Part shown: positions 1 to 7,694 of the stretch, piece by piece
Layout: each line of letters opens with the position of its first letter
Position numbering within the stretch: the first letter of the stretch is position 1
Assembly: GCA_963981505.1 (NCBI GenBank)
Contig: CAXCEI010000029.1
Span: 1 to 19,121, forward strand
From: OPU3-GD-OMZ sp001901525
Lineage (GTDB): Bacteria > Pseudomonadota > Gammaproteobacteria > Methylococcales > Methylomonadaceae
Length of the DNA stretch: 19,121 nucleotides
Direction: 5' to 3'
Notes under the pieces: generated by a model
Seen by the model: only the letters and a program-made list of their open reading frames with translations
Told to the model about the DNA's origin: nothing
The model's database searches: none
Program-made: the position numbers and the translations under genes

Positions 1-45
1 GGTTAATAAAATAATCGGTAATGATTTTTTTACTTGCGTTTCCAT
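1..45 (-). CDS. 5' end of a gene cut by the left window edge (product unknown)
   Basis: An ATG at 43-45 on the minus strand is preceded by a good Shine-Dalgarno sequence (AAGGAG, about 6 bases away). The frame stays open to the window edge, giving METQVKKSLPIILLT. The charged N-terminus followed by a hydrophobic run would fit the start of a signal peptide or membrane segment. Only 15 residues are visible, so no family can be assigned. The good ribosome binding site is the main reason to believe it is a real start. Confidence 0.55.
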   Translation of the reverse strand, partial: METQVKKSLPIILLT

Positions 46-224
46 AACAGCTCCTTGAATCCCACAGATATTTTAATGAACAATAGCAATCCCTAATTCT
101 TTATATCGTCCAAGCACTTTAAATGTTAAGTATTTTTTAGTCCCGCTGGTCAATAAACAGAATAAAACCCCAAACTATATATGCGCATAATACATATTAT
201 GTTAAATAGTTAGTGTTTTATTAA
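46..224. promoter_or_regulatory. Intergenic region with palindrome and probable promoter for the left-edge gene
   Basis: This gap lies between the methyltransferase stop and the start of the left-edge gene, both on the minus strand. It contains a near-perfect palindrome at 186-201 (CATAATA, 2-base centre, TATTATG as read on the minus strand) directly beside the short palindrome ATGCGCAT at 181-188. A weak minus-strand promoter-like pair is TTGACC (148-153) and TAACAT (123-128), with a long 19-base spacer. No T-run terminator is evident after the methyltransferase gene. Confidence 0.3.
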
Positions 225-971
225 TTACGCCTTCATCGCTGTTAATAAGGCACTGACAGCATTTCTATCTTGAACAACGGGAGTAGTAAAACCACAAGTC
301 ACCATCTGTCTTATCGCTGCAGACTCTCGCATACAATGATTTTGGGACTCATCACTAAACAAATGAACAATCCAGTGTTCCAGTAAATCAATACGCTTAA
401 GTGCTGTCAGCACTTTAAAATACTGACTCACTTCTTGTTGAATTAAAGCCGTATGTGCAGAAATATCATCAAGGCCATAACGGTCACCATTAATAAACAA
501 ACCGCCCGGTATTAACACCCGATAACATTGTTCAAGAACTTCGTTACGATAATCGTTTAAAAAGTTATGCAAGGTATAAGCACTGGCAATGATATCCACA
601 CTGTTATCGGGAAGCGTTGATAACGCACTGAGCGCATCCTCTTCGAGGAACGAAAGCCGCTCCGATTTAACATAATCTGCAAGGGACTTTTTGGCTTGAT
701 TGAGCATGGTGGGCTCATTATCAATGGCGGTAATCAAAATATCCGAACGTGCTGACAATAGCGACAACGTTGTTATTCCAGTTCCACAACCCAGTTCAAT
801 CACAGTAAACGGTGCTGTGCCACTGCGAGTAGTAGCCGAAGTATAGCCCTTAATCGTTGAGCCCACTAAATGGCTCATTTCAATAGCGGTCGGACAAATA
901 TGTTTCAGTAAGTCATAGTCCTCACCTAGCACACCTGAAAAATCGGTATTAAATAGATATGATTTATCCAT
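225..971 (-). CDS. Class I SAM-dependent methyltransferase, substrate unknown
   Basis: This 248-aa protein has a Rossmann-type methyltransferase fold. The glycine-rich SAM-binding motif I, VIELGCGTG, is at residues 57-65. The acidic end of strand 2 (AIDNEP, Asp84) would bind the ribose hydroxyls, ED follows at 111-112, and PGG at 155-157 marks the loop after motif III. The N-terminal stretch before motif I (about 1-55) is helical and probably forms a substrate lid. The overall plan resembles small-molecule or tRNA-modifying methyltransferases of the CmoA/UbiE sort, but nothing identifies the substrate. The gene lies 40 bases downstream of the DUF1244 gene on the same strand and is probably cotranscribed with it. 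It starts at ATG without a convincing Shine-Dalgarno sequence. Confidence 0.85.
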   Translation of the reverse strand: MDKSYLFNTDFSGVLGEDYDLLKHICPTAIEMSHLVGSTIKGYTSATTRSGTAPFTVIELGCGTGITTLSLLSARSDILITAIDNEPTMLNQAKKSLADYVKSERLSFLEEDALSALSTLPDNSVDIIASAYTLHNFLNDYRNEVLEQCYRVLIPGGLFINGDRYGLDDISAHTALIQQEVSQYFKVLTALKRIDLLEHWIVHLFSDESQNHCMRESAAIRQMVTCGFTTPVVQDRNAVSALLTAMKA

Positions 972-1011
972 TATTAAGATGCGCCTGGGCTGATTCGAGT
1001 TTAAATTGCAA

Positions 1012-1320
1012 TTAACGGTGTTTTTTTTGTGATCGTTTTAGTTCAAACAGCGCTAATTGTTCAGGGGTCGCTTCTTGCTGATGTTTTTCTTTCCATTCAC
1101 GGTAAGGCATTCCGTAAACAAATTCCCGGGCCTGATCATAATCAAGGGTTATATTTTTCTCTTCTGCGGCGGCTAAATACCATTTAGCTAAACAATTTCG
1201 ACAGAAATCAGCCAGATTCATCAATTCAATATTTTGAACGTCCGGATGAGTTTGCAAATGATGTAATAACCTTTTTAATACAGCTGCTTCTAATTCTACT
1301 TGTTGATCTGGATCAGACAT
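1012..1320 (-). CDS. DUF1244 family protein
   Basis: This small 102-aa, mostly helical cytoplasmic protein matches the DUF1244 family in sequence pattern. The conserved core contains DFCRNCLAKWY (about residues 38-48), then YDQAREFVYGMPYREWK (about 61-77). The two cysteines in FCRNC could in principle bind a metal or form a disulfide, but no function is known to me for the family. The first ATG (1318-1320) gives a full-length product, and the tail is lysine/arginine rich. It is the first gene of a probable two-gene unit with the downstream methyltransferase, and its promoter must lie in the divergent gap shared with yciB. Confidence 0.85.
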   Translation of the reverse strand: MSDPDQQVELEAAVLKRLLHHLQTHPDVQNIELMNLADFCRNCLAKWYLAAAEEKNITLDYDQAREFVYGMPYREWKEKHQQEATPEQLALFELKRSQKKHR

Positions 1321-1548
1321 AACGATAAAACTCCCCGACTTAATTGCACCATTTTATCAGATGAGATGGATAAGCATATACAATGTAGCGCGTTATAATT
1401 ACAATAGCCATTTTATTGAAAAAAACCAGTTGGCCTTTCTGTAAAAGACCTGAAACGTCTAAGATACACTTCCCTAAACAAATGACTTGAATTTGTTTAA
1501 ATTAACCCCATTAATCTAAACGTAAGTCACTTTCTATTTTGAGCAATT
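1321..1548. promoter_or_regulatory. Divergent promoter region between the DUF1244 gene and yciB
   Basis: The two genes point away from each other, so both promoters must be here. On the plus strand TTGAAA (1416-1421), an 18-base spacer and TGTAAA (1440-1445) form a mediocre sigma-70 candidate about 100 bases before yciB. A good -10-like TATAAT occurs at 1394-1399 but has no matching -35. On the minus strand TTGTAA followed by GTATAT-like sequence over the same stretch could serve the DUF1244 gene. No clear operator or hairpin stands out. Confidence 0.3.
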
Positions 1549-2091
1549 ATGAAACTGTTATTTGATTTTTTCCCGATCATTTTATTTTTTGGTGCTTTTA
1601 AGCTCTATGGTATCTATATGGCCACCGCCGTCGCTATTGGCGCCACCATTCTTCAGGTCACTTTTACCTGGATTCGTTACCGTAAAGTTGAAATGATGCA
1701 CTGGATCACCTTAATCCTAATTGTCGTCATGGGCGGTTTAACGCTTTATTTACAAGATGAACAATTTATTAAGCTTAAACCTTCGATCATCAACTGGCTA
1801 TTTGGTATTGCTTTCTTAGGTAGCCAATTTTGGGGTAAGCGCCCTTTTGTTGAACGGATGATGGCCAGTAATATCGAACTCCCTCAACCGGTGTGGAAAC
1901 GGCTAAATCTCGCATGGAGTTTTTATTTTATTGTCCTGGGTTTTGTTAATTTATATGTTATCAACAATTTTGATACCGATACGTGGGTGAATTTCAAGCT
2001 CTTCGGAATGCTGGGCCTGACCTTTATTTTCATTATTATTCAGGCACTCTATTTATCTAAATATATGCCAAAAGACGAAAAAGAGAGCTAA
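1549..2091 (+). CDS. yciB: YciB/septation protein A family inner-membrane protein
   Basis: The 180-aa polytopic membrane protein has about five hydrophobic segments, roughly at residues 3-42 (two passes), 53-69, 77-95, 119-139 and 148-172. Family hallmarks are the KPSIINWLFG stretch, W-K-R-L-N-x-x-W in the fourth segment region and the DTWVNFKLFG motif before the last helix. The length is normal for the family. YciB is known as an inner-membrane protein linked to cell-envelope synthesis and septation; older names are IspA/IspZ, and its exact biochemistry is unsettled. It opens a tight operon, ending 2 bases before yciI, which is a frequent pairing in gammaproteobacteria. The tail after the last helix is short and charged (KDEKES). 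Confidence 0.93.
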   Translation: MKLLFDFFPIILFFGAFKLYGIYMATAVAIGATILQVTFTWIRYRKVEMMHWITLILIVVMGGLTLYLQDEQFIKLKPSIINWLFGIAFLGSQFWGKRPFVERMMASNIELPQPVWKRLNLAWSFYFIVLGFVNLYVINNFDTDTWVNFKLFGMLGLTFIFIIIQALYLSKYMPKDEKES

Positions 2092-2093
2092 TC

Positions 2094-2396
2094 ATGTTAT
2101 ATGCCATTATTAGTCAAGATATTGAAAACAGTTTAGAGAAAAGGCTTAATGCCCGCCCTGCCCATTTGGCTCGCTTAGAACAATTACAAGATCTAGGACA
2201 GCTTATTTTAGCCGGCCCGCACCCTGCCATTGATTCTGAGGCACCCGGTGAATCTGGCTTTACCGGGAGTTTAGTCGTTGCAGAATTTAGCAATCTGGCC
2301 AGTGCTAAGCAATGGGCTGATTCAGACCCTTATATCGCTGCAGGCGTTTATGAAAAAGTTATTGTTAAACCATTTAAAAAGGTATTTCCACAATGA
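2094..2396 (+). CDS. yciI: YciI-like protein
   Basis: The 100-aa ferredoxin-like single-domain protein matches the YCII family. It has an N-terminal MLYAIISQDIEN strand, RPAHLARLEQL with the conserved histidine (residue 24), GQLILAGPHP, and the C-terminal DPYIAAGVYEKVIVKPFKKVF signature. The His and an Asp are the presumed active-site residues of the family, which is often described as putative dehydratases or hydrolases without a proven substrate. It starts 2 bases after the yciB stop and its last four bases (ATGA) overlap the start of bolA, so translation of the three genes is probably coupled. Confidence 0.92.
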   Translation: MLYAIISQDIENSLEKRLNARPAHLARLEQLQDLGQLILAGPHPAIDSEAPGESGFTGSLVVAEFSNLASAKQWADSDPYIAAGVYEKVIVKPFKKVFPQ

Positions 2397-2659
2397 GTGT
2401 TGAAGAAATAAAATCAAGAATTACTGATGCATTAAACCCGGCTGAATTAGAAGTCATTGATAATTCAAGTGCCCATGCAGGCCATGCCGGAATGCAATCC
2501 GGTGGTGGTCATTATCACGTGATTGTCGTCGCCGAAGTCTTTGCTGAAAAGTCACTCGTTCAACGCCACCAATTAGTTTATCAGGCCTTAGGTAACATGA
2601 TGAAACAAGAAATTCATGCCCTAGGAATAGATGCATCAACACCCCAAGAAAAAAAATAA
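2393..2659 (+). CDS. bolA: BolA family protein
   Basis: This 88-aa protein has the BolA alpha-beta fold. The C-terminal half carries the core YHVIVVAEVFAEKSLVQRHQ (about residues 41-60), equivalent to the family's F-x-G-x-S-x-V-x-R-H-R signature, with the conserved His59 in the RH position. A histidine-bearing, glycine-rich loop (SSAHAGHAGMQSGGGHYH, about 25-42) supplies the ligands that BolA proteins use to share a [2Fe-2S] cluster with a monothiol glutaredoxin. The likely role is iron-sulfur trafficking or redox-linked regulation in the cytoplasm. It could be either the BolA or the IbaG subtype. The start overlaps the end of yciI (ATGA), and ppiC follows after 12 bases. Confidence 0.9.
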   Translation: MSVEEIKSRITDALNPAELEVIDNSSAHAGHAGMQSGGGHYHVIVVAEVFAEKSLVQRHQLVYQALGNMMKQEIHALGIDASTPQEKK

Positions 2660-2671
2660 GGATAAAAAACA

Positions 2672-3595
2672 ATGAAATATTTTTTACTCATTTTGCTATC
2701 AGCATGTTTACTCACGGCTTGTGATAATCTTAAAAAACCAGTTGAAAATGACCCCGCCATTGATATAAGCGATGCCGTTGCTATTGTTAATGGTGCCTAT
2801 ATCAGTAAAGAATCCCTGGCCAAGTTAAAGCAAGAAATACAACAACGCTCGCCGGGTATGAAGTTTGCACAAAAAGATTTAATTGAAGAATTAATTCAGC
2901 GCAAGCTCTTACTCAGTGAATCAAAAAAATTCAACTTAGCGGATAATCCTGAGGTTGCTAAGAAAATTCGCGAATTAACCAACACAGTCCTTTCACAATC
3001 GACACTGCACCACTTCTTACAAACACATGAAATTACAGATGAGGAATTAAAAGCAGAATATGACAAACAAGTCACCAACGGTGGCGGCGAAGAATTCAAG
3101 GCTCGCCATATCTTGGTTAAAACTGAGGACGAAGCTAAAGAAATAATCGCCCGACTTGACCAAGGTGGTGATTTTGTAACTCTTGCTAAGGAAAAGTCAA
3201 CCGGACCTTCTGCTGTCAATGGCGGTGATTTAGGTTGGTTCTCTCCACAGCAAATGGTCCCTCCTTTTACCGAAGCAGTTATTGCCTTAGCTAATGGAAA
3301 ATACAGTCAGCAGGCCGTAAAAACTGATTTTGGTTGGCACATTGTTTTACGTGAAGATTCAAGAGCTAAACAACCCCCTGCTTTTGAAGCCATTAAAAAA
3401 CAGCTTTTACCATCATTACAACGTCAAAAAGTTCAAGAATATTTATCGGATTTACGTGATGCGGCTGAAGTTGATTTTCTAGTAAGTGAGCAATCAGCCG
3501 ATGATGCTGAAAATAATGAACCGTTAAAAGTCTTATCCATTGAGGATAAAAAAGCTGAAGAAACAGCGGCTACTGAAACAGAAACTACAAAATAA
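2672..3595 (+). CDS. Lipoprotein parvulin-type peptidyl-prolyl isomerase (PpiC/SurA-like)
   Basis: This 307-aa envelope protein has a lipoprotein signal peptide with lipobox LTAC and acylated Cys17. An N-terminal SurA-N-like helical chaperone region (about 33-130) includes AIVNGAYISKESL. A single parvulin domain follows (about 141-230) with ARHILVK, the GGDLGWF loop and FGWHIVLRED, the usual rotamase landmarks. The C-terminal 35 residues are low-complexity, acidic and Thr/Glu/Lys rich, ending in ETTK, and are probably disordered. The expected job is periplasmic folding assistance while membrane-anchored, as for PrsA/PpiD-type proteins; partners are unknown. AAGGA sits about 10 bases before the ATG. 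It is the last gene of the yciB operon, and the inverted repeat at 3626-3675 probably ends transcription. Confidence 0.9.
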   Translation: MKYFLLILLSACLLTACDNLKKPVENDPAIDISDAVAIVNGAYISKESLAKLKQEIQQRSPGMKFAQKDLIEELIQRKLLLSESKKFNLADNPEVAKKIRELTNTVLSQSTLHHFLQTHEITDEELKAEYDKQVTNGGGEEFKARHILVKTEDEAKEIIARLDQGGDFVTLAKEKSTGPSAVNGGDLGWFSPQQMVPPFTEAVIALANGKYSQQAVKTDFGWHIVLREDSRAKQPPAFEAIKKQLLPSLQRQKVQEYLSDLRDAAEVDFLVSEQSADDAENNEPLKVLSIEDKKAEETAATETETTK

Positions 3596-3625
3596 CGCTG
3601 CTGTAAATTATCTTTCAAGGTAAGA

Positions 3626-3675
3626 GGAACAGCGCGTTTTAGGTTTTTTTAATTGCCGGCAAAGCGTGCTGTTCC
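3626..3675. terminator. Long inverted repeat between convergent genes, probable bidirectional terminator
   Basis: GGAACAGCGCG (3626-3636) pairs with CGTGCTGTTCC (3665-3675) over 11 bp with one G-U pair. The 28-base loop holds a T7 run and the perfect 10-bp palindrome TTGCCGGCAA (3653-3662). It sits between the stop codons of ppiC (plus) and the Sel1-repeat gene (minus). Neither flank has a long T-run, so efficient intrinsic termination is not certain. A small mobile hairpin element is an alternative. Confidence 0.45.
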
Positions 3676-3716
3676 GTTCTTTAAGGAGAACATGCACTTA
3701 TTAAGCCTGATTCTTA

Positions 3717-4667
3717 TTAAGGATGTTGCTTAGACCATTCCAATGCTAATCCATCAGCCCGACGAATTTCTGAGGGCTCCATTCTTTCTGAAACGGCATC
3801 CCGGTAATACAAGGCCTCTTGATTGCCGCTGGTCGCTGCAATATCAAAAAGCATGAGTGCCATCACATAATCTTGAGGAACCCCTTTTCCTTGAAAATAC
3901 ATTAACCCTAAATTAAAAGGGTCTTCTGCAAGATCCTCACTCTCTGTGGCTCCGTTGACCGGCTGTTTAGTGCGGTTCTCTTTTGCATCGTAGAGCATCA
4001 CACGCTGTTGCGCTTCTTGTATTTGACTCATAGTCATTCTTTCAGTCACTGCCAATTTATAATCGGACGCATCTTCTTCGCCATTTCTTTCTGCAAGCGT
4101 CAGTAACATATGTGCACTGATATAGTCTTGTTGCACGCCTTGACCATGAAAATAGTTTAACGCTAAATTGAATTGATCTTTAGCCTCTGCTTCCAAATCT
4201 AGTGTAGGCGGCACCATTAAGGGGACTGTACTGATTTTAGCTTGCTCATTAAAATCAGTTGAATGCTTATCATGCTCAAGGCGACTAGCGACGTTGGAAT
4301 TAACCCTTTTTTTAGAATTTAAATCTGTTTTAATACTTTCCGGGCTAATATTCTGGTTCGGTTCAAAATCAATTTCTTCTTTTGTAAGACTTAAAAGCGT
4401 TTGGGCGCTGGTTACACCTGCTTCATTCTCGACACTCATTTCTGCCACGGGTGCGGATGGGGGTGGCTTAACAGTTATCGGTATTCCCGCTTCAGACATC
4501 AGCATCGTACACCAATGATAAGTCTCAGAACTCAAACCAGATTTTTTGTTTTGTTCAAAATCCCCTATGATATCGTTACACCAGTCATAAGTCTTGGCGT
4601 TATATTTAACCGCATCCTTAGAGCACGAAATAAGAAACAACATTAGCAAAAAACCAATAATTCTCAT
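3717..4667 (-). CDS. Sel1-repeat lipoprotein with duplicated modules
   Basis: This 316-aa exported protein begins with a signal peptide and lipobox LISC (Cys15), so it is probably anchored in the envelope. Two Sel1-type repeats are visible at about residues 163-196 (FNLALNYFHGQGVQQDY) and 249-282 (FNLGLMYFQGKGVPQDY). Each is followed by the same tail (AVTERMTMSQIQEAQ, AVSERMEPSEIRRAD), so a unit of about 63 residues is duplicated. The N-terminal part has a second small duplication, TYDWC (26-30) and TYHWC (49-53). The middle, about 65-155, is low-complexity linker. Sel1 repeats are protein-interaction scaffolds; no catalytic residues are seen and the partner is unknown. The gene stands alone, convergent with ppiC. 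Confidence 0.85.
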   Translation of the reverse strand: MRIIGFLLMLFLISCSKDAVKYNAKTYDWCNDIIGDFEQNKKSGLSSETYHWCTMLMSEAGIPITVKPPPSAPVAEMSVENEAGVTSAQTLLSLTKEEIDFEPNQNISPESIKTDLNSKKRVNSNVASRLEHDKHSTDFNEQAKISTVPLMVPPTLDLEAEAKDQFNLALNYFHGQGVQQDYISAHMLLTLAERNGEEDASDYKLAVTERMTMSQIQEAQQRVMLYDAKENRTKQPVNGATESEDLAEDPFNLGLMYFQGKGVPQDYVMALMLFDIAATSGNQEALYYRDAVSERMEPSEIRRADGLALEWSKQHP

Positions 4668-4721
4668 ATTTAAATAACCTAAATAAAGTCATCTTTGATT
4701 ATGCGTTGATAATACAATACA

Positions 4722-4758
4722 ATCAAGCAGCAGCTAGTGCTGATTGATCTAATCAATC
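4722..4758. repeat. Overlapping inverted repeats downstream of recJ
   Basis: ATCAAGCAGCA (4722-4732) and TGCTGATTGAT (4738-4748) form arms of 11 bp with one mismatch around GCTAG. The right half of that hairpin, GATTGAT (4742-4748), can alternatively pair with ATCAATC (4752-4758) across CTA. The two structures are mutually exclusive. The region lies between the recJ stop and the Sel1-repeat gene start, both on the minus strand. It could be the recJ terminator (though no T-run follows) or a regulatory leader for the Sel1-repeat gene. Confidence 0.45.
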
Positions 4759-4800
4759 GCGCAAAAGAACCATTCCTATTCGAAACGATTCAAACAATTG

Positions 4801-6531
4801 TTACGTAATTTTGATGATATGTTGCAAGATAAATTGTAAATTTCGCTGCCCTCGAAATTCATTCGTATCGAGCTTATATACCGCCTTTATTTGACGTACA
4901 CCCAACCAAGACTCAGGTTTGTCGACAAAGAAATAAATAGCATCTATGAGCTTCCCACCTAAAGGGAGGCGTAAAACTAACTTTAAATGCCTCTCCCCGA
5001 CTATTCGTATCTGTAAAACATCAAAAATACCGTCAAAAAAAGGTTCTGGGTGTTTTTGACCCCAAGGACCTGCTGCCGCAATTAATTCGGTGAAATTGAG
5101 CGTCAAATAATCTTCAGTTAATTGACCATCGGTATAAATTTCCGGCGTTAAATCAAAGTCAGCTATAAATTGTTGCGTTCGCTGAATAAAAGCCTTCGTA
5201 AAGAGATCAAAATCGCAGGCTTTTATCGTGAGCCCTGCAGCCATAGCATGGCCGCCAAATTTTGATAATAACTGTGGATTTTCAGTGGCAATGTCATTTA
5301 AAACATCTCGTATATGTATTTCCGAAATCGAGCGTGCTGATCCTTTCAGATAGCCATGATCAGCTTTCGCAAAGGCAATCACCGGCCTATTGAGCTTATC
5401 TTTTATTCTAGAAGCCAAAATTCCAATAACGCCTTGGTGCCACTGTTGATCGTATAAACAAACAGCAGATTGTGTCGCGTTTGCTTCAACGTCGGATAGC
5501 GTCGCTAGAATTGACAGCGCACTGGATTTCATCTGTGCTTCTATTTCTTTACGTTCTTTATTTAGATGATCTAATTGCTGCGCCATTTGTTTACTTTCAA
5601 TGGGGTCAGATGACAATAAACACTCTATGCCCAGTGCCATATCATCAAGCCGCCCTGCCGCATTGAGGCGAGGACCAATTGCAAACCCTAAGTCAGTTGC
5701 TGACAATGTTTTTGGGTTACGTCCTGAAATTTCAATCAGACTGTTAATCCCAACACAACAATGGCCCGATTTAATACGCGATAACCCTTGGAACACTAAA
5801 ATGCGATTAACATAATCTAATGGAACAACATCAGCAATGGTCCCCAAGGCCACTAAATCGAGTAACTGTGCCAAATTAGGCTCTATCATATGGTGTTCAG
5901 AAAACCAATGAATGGCCCGTAATTGTGCCCTCAGTGCTAATAACACATAGAAAATAACACCCACACCGGCTAAGGACTTACTGGGGAAGGCGTCACCCTC
6001 TACATTTGGATTAACAATCGCCTGTGCCGGCGGTAACGTCATACCCGGTAAATGATGATCGGTAATAAGAACTTGGATGCCGGCTTTTCTTGCCGCCTCA
6101 ACACCTTCAAAGCTGGAAATACCGTTATCAACGGTAATGATAATATCCGGTTCAGACTGGGCCGCCAAGGCAACAATCTCAGGGGTTAAGCCATAACCGT
6201 ATTCGAATCGATTGGGTACAACATAGCTGACCTGTTGAGCACCCAATAAACGCAGCCCTTTGATTGCGACAGCGCAACTGGTGGCACCATCCGCATCAAA
6301 ATCAGCGAGAATAAGGATTTTCTTATTCGCTTTAAGAGCCGCGAGTAACGCTGCAACCATCGTCTCCATGCCCGACAGTAGCGAGGGAGAAGGCAATTGT
6401 TTTAGAGAATAATCCAGCGCTTTTTCTGTGTAGATACCGCGGGAGAGATAAATCCGTTTTAACACCGGATCGAGATCACCCAGTTGATCCCGTTGACGCT
6501 CAACTGAACGTTGAACGACCTTTTTCAACAT
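4801..6531 (-). CDS. recJ: Single-stranded-DNA-specific 5'-3' exonuclease RecJ
   Basis: The 576-aa length is essentially that of E. coli RecJ. DHH-phosphoesterase motifs occur in order: DFDADGA (77-83), TVDNG (133-137), TDHH (157-160) and the LGFAIGPRLNAAGR segment (281-294). The DHHA1 part has WHQGVIGILASRIK (364-377) and KFGGHAMAAG (424-433), followed by a C-terminal OB-like domain ending with YKLDTNEFRGQRNLQ. The aspartates and histidines of the first motifs bind the catalytic Mn2+/Mg2+ ions. RecJ degrades ssDNA in RecF-pathway recombination, mismatch repair and base excision repair. No Shine-Dalgarno sequence is visible before the ATG; instead the arm of a perfect hairpin ends 5 bases away. 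It lies 67 bases downstream of thrC, so readthrough from that operon is possible. Confidence 0.97.
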   Translation of the reverse strand: MLKKVVQRSVERQRDQLGDLDPVLKRIYLSRGIYTEKALDYSLKQLPSPSLLSGMETMVAALLAALKANKKILILADFDADGATSCAVAIKGLRLLGAQQVSYVVPNRFEYGYGLTPEIVALAAQSEPDIIITVDNGISSFEGVEAARKAGIQVLITDHHLPGMTLPPAQAIVNPNVEGDAFPSKSLAGVGVIFYVLLALRAQLRAIHWFSEHHMIEPNLAQLLDLVALGTIADVVPLDYVNRILVFQGLSRIKSGHCCVGINSLIEISGRNPKTLSATDLGFAIGPRLNAAGRLDDMALGIECLLSSDPIESKQMAQQLDHLNKERKEIEAQMKSSALSILATLSDVEANATQSAVCLYDQQWHQGVIGILASRIKDKLNRPVIAFAKADHGYLKGSARSISEIHIRDVLNDIATENPQLLSKFGGHAMAAGLTIKACDFDLFTKAFIQRTQQFIADFDLTPEIYTDGQLTEDYLTLNFTELIAAAGPWGQKHPEPFFDGIFDVLQIRIVGERHLKLVLRLPLGGKLIDAIYFFVDKPESWLGVRQIKAVYKLDTNEFRGQRNLQFILQHIIKIT

Positions 6532-6535
6532 GAAG

Positions 6536-6571
6536 TTAAGCCGTTAGGAATTCTAGTCGGCAACGGCTTAA
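6536..6571. repeat. Perfect 10-bp hairpin between thrC and recJ
   Basis: TTAAGCCGTT (6536-6545) and AACGGCTTAA (6562-6571) are perfect inverted repeats with a 16-base loop. One arm ends 5 bases before the recJ start codon. No T-run follows on the minus strand, so a classical intrinsic terminator is doubtful. A 3' stabiliser for the hom-thrC message or a translational control hairpin for recJ are alternatives. Confidence 0.6.
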
Positions 6572-6598
6572 ACACTAAAAAGTAAAACCGTTATACTT

Positions 6599-7690
6599 TT
6601 ATAAACTATCAAGAATAGCTGTTTTTACAGCACCCAGTTCAGCATCAACCGTGGTGGGTTTTATTGTCGATTGTGCAATAGCGGTATCAGGGTCTTTTAA
6701 ACCATTACCGGTCAGGGTACAGACAATTTTACTGCCTTCCGGGATTTTTCCAGAAGTAATATCTTTTAAGGCACCTGCCAAAGACGTTGCAGAGGCCGGT
6801 TCGCAGAAAATACCTTCATAAGCAGAAAGCATTTTTTGAGCTTCGAGGATCTTTACATCTTCAAAACAATCAAACCAACCCCCGGATTGTTCTTTTGCAG
6901 CCCATGCAGAATCCCATGATTGTGGGTGGCCAATACGAATTGCTGTTGCAACTGTTTCAGGTTCATCAACCATATAACCTAAGGTAAAAGGCGTTGCACC
7001 TGCGGCCTGGTAACCACACATAATAGGTCGTTTATTAACAACGGCTTTAAGTGCTCCCTGATCGGTTGAATATTCCTGATACCCTTTCCAATAAGCCGTT
7101 ATATTGCCGGCATTACCAACCGGTAAGCAATGATAATCTGGTGCAGTGCCTAATTCATCGATAATTTCAAAAGCCGCCGTCTTTTGCCCCTCAATTCGGT
7201 AAGGGTTAATGGAGTTTACAATCGTAACGGGTGCATGATCGACGATCTCTTTGACTAAACGCATACCGTCATCAAAATTGCCTTTGATTTGAATGATTTT
7301 AGCACCATACATTAAGGTTTGTGCTAGTTTGCCTTGGGCAATTTTGCCTTCTGGAATTAACACAAAGGCCTTAATTCCAGCACGTACCGCATAGGCCGCT
7401 GCCGAAGCTGAGGTATTACCGGTAGAGGCACAAATAATGGCTTCGCTGCCTTCTGAAACGGCTTGGGTCACCGCCGTTGTCATACCGCGATCTTTAAAAG
7501 AACCGGTTGGATTTAGCCCTTCAAATTTTGCATAAATTTCAACCTCTTTACCGATCAGCCGAGGAATATTTTGCAATTGAATAAGCGGTGTATTTCCTTC
7601 ACCAATGCTAATAATACGCGTATCATCACCAAACGGTAATCGTTCTTGATATCGTTCAATGAGGCCTGTATAACGTGGTCTGAATGCCAT
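6599..7690 (-). CDS. thrC: Threonine synthase (short, Bacillus-type class)
   Basis: This cytoplasmic PLP enzyme converts O-phospho-L-homoserine to L-threonine, the last step of threonine synthesis. It is 363 aa long, typical of the short class and well below the roughly 430-470 aa of the long enterobacterial/plant-fungal form. The PLP lysine is Lys66 in GSFKDRGM (63-70). STGNTSAS (89-96) and the phosphate-binding loop VGNAGN (191-196) are present, and the C-terminal CTLTGNGLKDP contains the residues around the pyridine nitrogen. The gene starts only 4 bases after the hom stop, with a weak GGGA upstream, consistent with translational coupling in an alaC-hom-thrC unit. Confidence 0.97.
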   Translation of the reverse strand: MAFRPRYTGLIERYQERLPFGDDTRIISIGEGNTPLIQLQNIPRLIGKEVEIYAKFEGLNPTGSFKDRGMTTAVTQAVSEGSEAIICASTGNTSASAAAYAVRAGIKAFVLIPEGKIAQGKLAQTLMYGAKIIQIKGNFDDGMRLVKEIVDHAPVTIVNSINPYRIEGQKTAAFEIIDELGTAPDYHCLPVGNAGNITAYWKGYQEYSTDQGALKAVVNKRPIMCGYQAAGATPFTLGYMVDEPETVATAIRIGHPQSWDSAWAAKEQSGGWFDCFEDVKILEAQKMLSAYEGIFCEPASATSLAGALKDITSGKIPEGSKIVCTLTGNGLKDPDTAIAQSTIKPTTVDAELGAVKTAILDSL

Positions 7691-7694
7691 AGAT

